From an uncultured Lachnospiraceae bacterium (GTDB lineage: Bacteria > Bacillota > Clostridia > Lachnospirales > Lachnospiraceae), in assembly GCA_946566415.1 (NCBI GenBank), contig CAMNWW010000151.1:1-5818 (forward strand): 5,818 bases of DNA, in the 5' to 3' direction. Shown in pieces: positions 1 to 4,502 of this stretch (within the stretch, counting starts at the first letter, position 1; each line of letters opens with the position of its first letter). The notes under the pieces are model-generated. The model ran no database searches. It had not been told where the DNA came from and worked only from the letters and a program-made list of their open reading frames with translations. The translations under genes were made by a program, and so were the position numbers.

Positions 1-45
1 AATCCTGCATTTGTATATATTATAAAGGATAAAGCCGGGTAAAAT

Positions 46-61
46 CAAATATTTATATTTG
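46..61. repeat. Short AT-rich inverted repeat in the leader
   Basis: A perfect inverted repeat has arms CAAATAT (46-52) and ATATTTG (55-61) separated by TT. It lies just upstream of a TATAAT box at 85-90 and its right end touches the region where a -35 element would sit, so it could be an operator. In DNA this AT-rich a repeat of this size can also arise by chance. No partner regulator is evident. Confidence 0.3.
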
Positions 62-90
62 TATAAAAAGAATAACTAAAAGGTTATAAT
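59..90 (+). promoter_or_regulatory. Candidate sigma-A type promoter for the left gene cluster
   Basis: A perfect TATAAT lies at 85-90. The best upstream partner, TTGTAT at 59-64, matches the -35 consensus at only three of six bases and is 20 bases away, which is longer than usual. If real, transcription would start near 97 and leave a leader of about 130 bases before the TTG start at 230. The rest of 1-229 is AT-rich DNA in which I see no gene. The -10 match is seen directly; its use as a promoter is inferred. Confidence 0.3.
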
Positions 91-216
91 GAAAGGAATC
101 GGAAGTAGAATAAGCCTTATAAATTGGTGAAAAAACATAAAAAATGCATAAAAATAGCTTGTAATTATAGTGCTTTTCGATTAGACTGATAGCAACTTAC
201 TTTATTTAGGGTATAC

Positions 217-221
217 AGGGG
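217..221 (+). promoter_or_regulatory. Ribosome binding site supporting a TTG start
   Basis: AGGGG at 217-221 is eight bases before TTG at 230. The reading frame upstream runs back to a TAG at 182-184 with no ATG or GTG at a sensible distance, so this site is the reason for choosing the TTG start. Confidence 0.45.
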
Positions 222-229
222 TAAAAGGA

Positions 230-592
230 TTGATCACAAAAGAGGAGTTTTTAAAGAAATATAATATTACGGAAGAGTTGTTTCTGAGCGCAGATATATC
301 GTGGAGTGAACTTTGCGACATTTATGAAGATTTTTCTGAGATTAAATACGATAAATATGAAAATATTCGAGAAGAGTTTATGAATAAGTACTTAAAGGAC
401 ATCAATAAAGGTAAAAAGGCGGATGAAGAAAAGGTCAAAGTACATTCATATTTGTCTCGGGTGAAAGATCCGGAACATTTGATTGCTAAAATTGTTAGAA
501 AAAAACAAGATAATTATAGAAAGTATAGGGAGCTAGACAGAATAGATTATCTGGTTTGGCGGACGAGATGGGCAGTTTCTTTTATCAGTTAA
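230..592 (+). pseudogene. RelA/SpoT-type (p)ppGpp synthetase, N-terminal fragment
   Basis: This frame encodes 120 residues from a TTG start. Residues 71-91 hold a segment typical of the start of the RelA/SpoT nucleotidyltransferase domain (VHSYLSRVKDPEHLIAKIVR), followed by a charged run ending in YRELDRIDY at about 99-107. In intact family members this leads into the conserved block that begins the catalytic core (TDLIG-like), which binds ATP and GTP to make the alarmones ppGpp/pppGpp. Here the frame instead reads 13 unrelated residues and stops. The core catalytic residues are absent, so it should not make alarmone. The following frame, overlapping its end, looks like the C-terminal tail of the same protein, which points to an internal deletion with a frame change around 545-556. 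A short intact protein is possible but less likely. The family call rests on motif recognition from memory. Confidence 0.6.
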
Positions 593-771
593 AGAAAACA
601 GAGATGGAGCTTAAAGCTGCAGGTTTGAAATGTAGTGATTTAACCGAAAACGGGGAAATGGATAACAAAGAAAAGAAAGAATATCAGAATGTTGACAATC
701 TCTTAACAGATACGTCAACTATAAAAACAGATACACCATATGAATGTTTAAGGTCAATACTTGACGAGTAA
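556..771 (+). pseudogene. Probable C-terminal remnant of the same RelA/SpoT gene
   Basis: The frame is open from 529 (after a TAG at 526-528) to a TAA at 769-771, and the first possible start is TTG at 556. It lies two frames away from the upstream fragment and overlaps its last 37 bases. The TTG has no ribosome site of its own. The text begins LADEMGSFFYQLKKTEMELK, an amphipathic helix of the kind that ends some clostridial RelA/SpoT proteins, followed by a hydrophilic tail rich in D, N, T and K. I read it as the distal end of the gene that starts at 230, left out of frame by a deletion. It could instead be an unrelated short ORF. It ends two bases before the strong ribosome site of the next gene, as expected within an operon. 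Confidence 0.45.
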
Positions 772-772
772 G

Positions 773-779
773 AAGGAGG
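773..779 (+). promoter_or_regulatory. Strong Shine-Dalgarno deciding the ATG at 788
   Basis: AAGGAGG at 773-779 is a full match to the anti-Shine-Dalgarno core and sits eight bases before ATG 788. The frame is open farther upstream, to a TTG at 761, but that codon lies before this site and has none of its own, so 788 is the start. Confidence 0.75.
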
Positions 780-787
780 GAAGCAGG

Positions 788-1009
788 ATGGAAAGAAAAG
801 TAATACAGGCAGGTCTGCCAGGTGAAATTGCCAGAAATGGAATGATGCAGATTAAGGATGGGAAGATCCGCAATCATTTAATGAGCAATAGTTCACGGGT
901 TCATACCGGAGAGGTGGAAAAGAAGGAATATCAGGACTATAGGGACTTTCTTCTTGGAAAAAACGGCTGTATGGTGTATGAATTGGTAGGAAGTGAGTGT
1001 TATGAATAA
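788..1009 (+). CDS. Small protein of unknown function, 73 residues
   Basis: I do not recognise this protein. From ATG 788 it encodes 73 residues of mixed charge, with no membrane segment, signal peptide or cysteine motif (two cysteines, near the C-terminus). The N-terminal half contains ARNGMMQIKDGKIRN, which reads like a beta-hairpin. The C-terminal half contains EKKEYQDYRDFLLGKNGC, likely helical. The hexapeptide EKKEYQ also occurs in the preceding remnant (nucleotides 670-687 against 917-934, 17 of 18 identical, both in frame). The gene follows the remnant by 16 bases and overlaps the next gene by 8, so the two intact genes are probably translated together. Its size and pairing would suit one member of a toxin-antitoxin or regulator pair, but nothing in the residues shows this. 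Confidence 0.65.
   Translation: MERKVIQAGLPGEIARNGMMQIKDGKIRNHLMSNSSRVHTGEVEKKEYQDYRDFLLGKNGCMVYELVGSECYE
988..993 (+). promoter_or_regulatory. Ribosome binding site favouring ATG 1002 over GTG 993
   Basis: AGGAAG at 988-993 is eight bases before ATG 1002. It runs into the GTG at 993 and so cannot serve that codon. The site lies inside the coding end of the upstream gene, consistent with translational coupling. Confidence 0.6.
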
Positions 1010-1532
1010 TATTGAAAATACGTATATAAAGTATGATGAATTAGTTGCCGCTGTAGGGGAAAAGGTGATTGAATCCCGTATTCAGCAAATCAGTGGAGAA
1101 ATGCTGGACTTTTTAGAGATAAATGGTCTGAATGAGATCGCTTATTTACACCAGATGTCCCTTACTCATGCTATTATGGATTATTTTTCTGATATTCAGC
1201 GTCTGAAAGATTATCACCAAATAGAGCATGTAAATGAAATAAAAATAAAATCATATGAAACCTTTTGGCTGCTTAAGCGGAAACCAATCCAGTTGAAAGT
1301 GCAAATTGAAGACGATAAGTATCTTTATGTCAATGAAAAGTTTTTACTTACAAGGCTTACTAGTTTTATGCTTGGAGACGACATAAATAAGCCCATCGTT
1401 GGAGAAAAAAAGGTTATATTCAAAAATTTCCTGGATACATTATACTACTATCTAAAATTTAGAAAATGTGACGCTCAATCAATGGAACTTATGTTGCTTG
1501 CATTTAAAGCGGGACAGATGATAGCGCCGTAA
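1002..1532 (+). CDS. Conserved-looking protein of unknown function, 176 residues
   Basis: I cannot assign a family with confidence. From ATG 1002 the protein has 176 residues and looks soluble and globular, with no signal peptide and no membrane helix. Residues 1-80 appear largely helical (SRIQQISGEMLDFLEINGLN, then a run containing HQMSLTHAIMDYFSDIQRLK). Residues 82-100 hold a WLLKRKPIQLKV segment, and 101-125 resemble a short beta region leading into a helix (YLYVNEKFLLTRLTSFML). The last 40 residues are rich in Y, F and L. The start overlaps the stop of the 73-residue gene by 8 bases. The gene is AT-rich like its left neighbours and unlike the genes to the right, which suggests it came with them. 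A partner or antitoxin role for the adjacent alarmone synthetase is conceivable, because toxic small alarmone synthetases are often encoded beside an antitoxin gene, but this is inference from position only. Confidence 0.75.
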   Translation: MNNIENTYIKYDELVAAVGEKVIESRIQQISGEMLDFLEINGLNEIAYLHQMSLTHAIMDYFSDIQRLKDYHQIEHVNEIKIKSYETFWLLKRKPIQLKVQIEDDKYLYVNEKFLLTRLTSFMLGDDINKPIVGEKKVIFKNFLDTLYYYLKFRKCDAQSMELMLLAFKAGQMIAP

Positions 1533-1544
1533 GGATAGTGGAAA

Positions 1545-1664
1545 ATGCTGATTGGAATATATGAGACAAATACAGACATTGTACACTATGGAGCCGGTAA
1601 TCGTTACTGGTTCCTTTTATATAAGGAAGGGCAACGTTTATTAGAAAAGAAAAGGGGGACGTAA
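1545..1664 (+). CDS. Possible 39-residue ORF at the junction
   Basis: ATG 1545 opens 39 codons ending in TAA at 1662-1664, one base before the next gene's ATG. AAGGA at 1531-1535, overlapping the stop of the preceding gene, gives a fair ribosome site nine bases upstream. The peptide begins MLIGIYETNTDIVHYGAGNR and ends in a basic tail (EKKRGT). I recognise no family. Against it, an open frame this short can occur by chance, and its middle is the arm of a terminator-like hairpin (1590-1618). It could be a short leader peptide, a remnant of a longer gene, or not translated at all. Confidence 0.3.
   Translation: MLIGIYETNTDIVHYGAGNRYWFLLYKEGQRLLEKKRGT
1590..1618 (+). terminator. Terminator-like hairpin after the left gene cluster
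   Basis: GGAGCCGGTAA (1590-1600) pairs with TTACTGGTTCC (1604-1614) across a TCG loop, giving 11 base pairs including two G-U pairs. It is followed by TTTT (1615-1618) and then an A/T run. The position, 58 bases after the stop at 1532 and 48 before the next start, suits an intrinsic terminator that separates the AT-rich cluster from the PEP-synthase-like gene. The T tract is short, so termination may be partial. Confidence 0.5.
1611..1628 (+). repeat. Inverted repeat sharing the terminator's 3' arm
   Basis: TTCCTT (1611-1616) and AAGGAA (1623-1628) form a perfect six-base inverted repeat around TTATAT. The left arm includes four bases of the 3' arm of the hairpin at 1590-1614, so the two structures could not form together. 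The second stem is weak (two G-C pairs), so a regulatory switch is only a possibility. Confidence 0.25.
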
Positions 1665-1665
1665 G

Positions 1666-3537
1666 ATGAATGAATTGGAAAAACTGTTAGAAAAGGAAAT
1701 GCTTTCCGACGAAGAGCGGAAGCAGATATGCAACGAGCTTATGACAACGGAATTGCGGATGGAGAAATTAATCCTGCGGTATTTTACTGTGGGAGATTTC
1801 CGGAAGGTATGGGAGAGGAAGATCGGGGACGGCGTGATCGGCGGAAAAGCCTGCGGACTTCTGGCGGCGAGAAAGCTCATATCAGTGAGGCTTCCTGAGT
1901 GCGTGGAGAGGCTGGAAGACCACCACTCTTTTTTCATTGGTTCGGAAGTGTTCCAGGAGTATCTGCGGTTTAACGACTGCATTGAGCTTAGGGCAAGGCA
2001 CCGGCTGGAGAAGGACCGGTTTCAGGAGGTTGAGGAACTGGAAAAACGTCTGCGCGGAGGCTCGTTTCCGGAAGAGATCGTAGAGCAGTTCCGAAAATTA
2101 ATAGCATACTATGGAAATGATCCGATCATTGTGCGATCCAGCAGTTTGATGGAGGACGGCTTTGGGCATGCCTTTTCCGGCAAATATGAATCCGTTTTCT
2201 GTATGAATCAGGGAACAGAGGAGGAGAGGCTGGAAGAATTTATCTGCGCGGTGCGAAGGGTATATTCCAGTACTATGAACCTATCAGCTATTGAGTATCG
2301 GAGAAAATGGCATCTGCTGGATGCGGATGAGCAGATGGCTCTTCTTGTACAAAGAGTAGCGGGAGAGCGGATCGGCGACTGGTATCTTCCGGTTGCGGCA
2401 GGGATGGGATGCTCGTACAATCCTTACAAATGGATGGAGCATTTGAATCCGGAGGCTGGGATGCTCAGGATGGTCATGGGTCTTGGCACGCGTGCGGTAG
2501 AGAGGACTCCCGGGGATTACCCCAGGCTTGTGGGGCTGGACCGGGCGCAGGCGAATATGCGGACTACGATCGCGGAGCGGCACAAGTATTCACAGCGCCA
2601 GGTGGATGTGCTGGATCTTAAAACAAGAGAATTTAAAACCATTACATTAAGAGAGATACTGGACCTGCTTCCGGTGCAGCATAAAAAGATGGTGCTGAGC
2701 CGGGATACGGACGCGGAAAAGCTGCTGGCGCAAAGAAGAATCTACAGAAAGATCTATTTTGCGGACTGCCAGGGGCTTGTTGACCGAAATGAATTTATCG
2801 ACATGATGCGGCGGATGATGAAGATGCTGGAGACAGAGTACGGTCGTCCGGTAGATGTGGAATTTGCGGTTACGATGTCGGAAGACGGAAGATGGAACGT
2901 AAATCTTCTTCAGTGCCGGCCTTTGCATGAGTATATGTCGGAAAAAGTAGTAATACCCGAGGGAATCGACGATGAACTTCTTTTTGACGTCCGCAGGACT
3001 TCCATGCGCAGGTCAAAGACGGAACGGATGCATTACATAGTCTGGGTAGATCCGCAGAAATATTACGAATGTCCTTACGCGAAAAAACCGGACGTAGGCA
3101 GGCTGATCGGGCGGATCAATAACTATTTTGAAGATACGGAGTATAAAATCATGCTTCTGGTTCCAGGGCGGATCGGGACATCCTCGCCGGAACTGGGAGT
3201 TCCGGTAGTCTACGCGGATATCAGCCAGTTCGGCGCGATCTGTGAAGTTGCTTACGGCAAGGTGGGCTATCACCCGGACCTTTCCTATGGAAGCCACATG
3301 TTCCAGGATATGGTGGAGGCGGACGTCTATTACGGCGCGATCAACGAGAACAGCAAGACACGCCTGTACCACCCGGAGATGCTCGAAAACTACCCGGAGG
3401 TACTCGCGCAGATCGTTCCGGGGGAAGAAGAGCTTCAAGAAATTGTGAAAGTGTACGACATGACTGGATACGACGCGGTCCTTATGCTGGACAGCGCCCA
3501 AGGACGCGCGGTCTGCCGGATACATGAGAAGAAATAA
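1666..3537 (+). CDS. PEP/pyruvate-binding (PPDK N-terminal, ATP-grasp) domain protein
   Basis: This 623-residue cytoplasmic protein carries the nucleotide-binding domain of PEP synthase and pyruvate phosphate dikinase. Visible landmarks are GGKACGLLAARK (59-70, with the ATP-contacting lysine K61), PIIVRSSSLMEDGFGHAFSG (153-172, R157), DVEFAV (397-402, E399) and LLQCRPL (414-420, Q416 and R418). These match the lysine, arginine, glutamate and Gln-x-Arg positions known in the family. The swivelling phosphohistidine domain and the PEP/pyruvate TIM barrel are absent, so it cannot run the full dikinase or PEP synthase reaction alone. The C-terminal part (about 430-623) has a distinct conserved region with LLVPGRIGTSSPELGVPVVY (497-516) and SYGSHMFQDMVEADVYY (540-556), which I recall from other PEP/pyruvate-binding proteins of unknown role. 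The start is ATG 1666, with GGGGGA six bases upstream. A LysR gene follows 17 bases later. An ATP-dependent phosphotransfer or ligation role is inferred; the substrate is unknown. Confidence 0.85.
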   Translation: MNELEKLLEKEMLSDEERKQICNELMTTELRMEKLILRYFTVGDFRKVWERKIGDGVIGGKACGLLAARKLISVRLPECVERLEDHHSFFIGSEVFQEYLRFNDCIELRARHRLEKDRFQEVEELEKRLRGGSFPEEIVEQFRKLIAYYGNDPIIVRSSSLMEDGFGHAFSGKYESVFCMNQGTEEERLEEFICAVRRVYSSTMNLSAIEYRRKWHLLDADEQMALLVQRVAGERIGDWYLPVAAGMGCSYNPYKWMEHLNPEAGMLRMVMGLGTRAVERTPGDYPRLVGLDRAQANMRTTIAERHKYSQRQVDVLDLKTREFKTITLREILDLLPVQHKKMVLSRDTDAEKLLAQRRIYRKIYFADCQGLVDRNEFIDMMRRMMKMLETEYGRPVDVEFAVTMSEDGRWNVNLLQCRPLHEYMSEKVVIPEGIDDELLFDVRRTSMRRSKTERMHYIVWVDPQKYYECPYAKKPDVGRLIGRINNYFEDTEYKIMLLVPGRIGTSSPELGVPVVYADISQFGAICEVAYGKVGYHPDLSYGSHMFQDMVEADVYYGAINENSKTRLYHPEMLENYPEVLAQIVPGEEELQEIVKVYDMTGYDAVLMLDSAQGRAVCRIHEKK

Positions 3538-3554
3538 GGGGACAGGGAAGAGTA

Positions 3555-4502
3555 ATGTTTACAAATATGAAATATGTTTATGAGGTCTATAAAGCAGGAA
3601 GCTTTTCCAGGGCGGCGAACAGGCTGTATATATCACAGCCTGCCTTGAGCGCGATGGTAAAGAAGGTGGAAAAAAAGGTGGGAATGCCGCTCTTTGAGCG
3701 CAGCACGAATCCGATCCAATTGACGGACTGCGGCAAGCAGTACATTAAGACCGCGGAGAAGATCATGGATCTGGAGGAAGAATTTGCCTGCTATGTGGGA
3801 AATATCAACGAGCTGAAGACCGGACATCTGACGGTGGGCGGCACGTATCTTTTCTGCGCGTTTATCCTGCCCCCTGTCATCCGGCAGTTCCAGGAATCCT
3901 TTCCTTATGTGAAATTCAGTCTGTTCGAGGGGGAAACGCCGCTCCTCGAACGGAAACTCTTTTCGGGGGAATTGGATCTGCTCGTCGACAATTATCCGAT
4001 GAAGGAAAGTGTCTATGAGAAACAGTATTTTATGAAAGAGCGCTTGCTTTTGGCAGTCCCGTCCTCCTTTGCAGGAAACCAGGAGGCGAGGGAATGGCGC
4101 CTGACGGCGGAGGATGTGATGAATGACGTTCACACGAAGCCGGAGATCCAGGGCGTCGACCTGAAGCTGTTTGCCGAGGAGCCGTTCGTGATGCTCCGCC
4201 TGCACAACGATACCCGGGAGAGGGTGGAGGAGATCTGCAAGCGGGCCAAAATCCAACCCAATGTAGTGCTCAAGCTGAATCAGCTTCTTACCGTGTACCA
4301 TATGACGGAGCTGGGAATGGGGACGTCGTTTGTCAGCGATACGGTGGTGAAATGTATGCCCCCTAATCCCAGAATCATGTACTATAAGATCGATGATCCG
4401 GCGGCAGAGCGGAACGTGTATTTCTATTATCGGAAAAACAGATATTTTACCAGGAGCATGGCGGAATTTATGAAACTGGCGGTTCCTCCGTGTTCCGCTT
4501 AA
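3555..4502 (+). CDS. LysR-family transcriptional regulator
   Basis: At 315 residues this has the usual LysR length and layout. Residues 1-62 form the winged helix-turn-helix, with the family signature GSFSRAANRLYISQPALSAM (15-34), then VEKKVGMPLFERS and a wing ending in QLTDCG. A linker helix spans about 63-88. The effector-binding domain starts at GHLTVGG (90-96) and includes the typical ILPPVIRQFQESFPYVKFSL (104-123) and a second half around LGMGTSFVSD (253-262). It binds DNA as a dimer or tetramer and responds to a small molecule that cannot be named from sequence. AGGGAAG at 3544-3550 precedes ATG 3555 by four bases. The gene is 17 bases after the PEP-synthase-like gene and probably shares its transcript, unlike the common arrangement in which a LysR gene diverges from its target. 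Its last 35 bases overlap the convergent permease gene. Confidence 0.95.
   Translation: MFTNMKYVYEVYKAGSFSRAANRLYISQPALSAMVKKVEKKVGMPLFERSTNPIQLTDCGKQYIKTAEKIMDLEEEFACYVGNINELKTGHLTVGGTYLFCAFILPPVIRQFQESFPYVKFSLFEGETPLLERKLFSGELDLLVDNYPMKESVYEKQYFMKERLLLAVPSSFAGNQEAREWRLTAEDVMNDVHTKPEIQGVDLKLFAEEPFVMLRLHNDTRERVEEICKRAKIQPNVVLKLNQLLTVYHMTELGMGTSFVSDTVVKCMPPNPRIMYYKIDDPAAERNVYFYYRKNRYFTRSMAEFMKLAVPPCSA

Noticed and set aside
10..65. Direct repeat TTTGTATA at 10-17 and 58-65
   Set aside because: Eight AT-rich bases repeated once in AT-rich DNA is not significant, and no third copy or array is present.
89..130. A 13-codon ORF starting in the TATAAT box
   Set aside because: It has no ribosome site and is too short to distinguish from chance.
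993..1532. GTG 993 as the start of the 176-residue protein
   Set aside because: The AGGAAG site ends on this codon, so it is too close; ATG 1002 has correct spacing.
3289..3297. GSH in the ATP-grasp protein read as the PEP synthase phosphohistidine motif
   Set aside because: The surrounding text (SYGSHMFQDMVE) belongs to the separate C-terminal region, not to the GGxxSH swivelling domain, which is absent.
3013..3525. A 170-codon open frame on the minus strand inside the PEP-synthase-like gene
   Set aside because: It is antisense to a region with clear conserved motifs on the plus strand, and no ribosome site or recognisable protein was seen.
3633..4301. A 222-codon open frame on the minus strand inside the LysR gene
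   Set aside because: The plus strand is an unmistakable LysR protein over the same bases. The antisense text shows no domain and is what a GC-rich gene's complement commonly yields.
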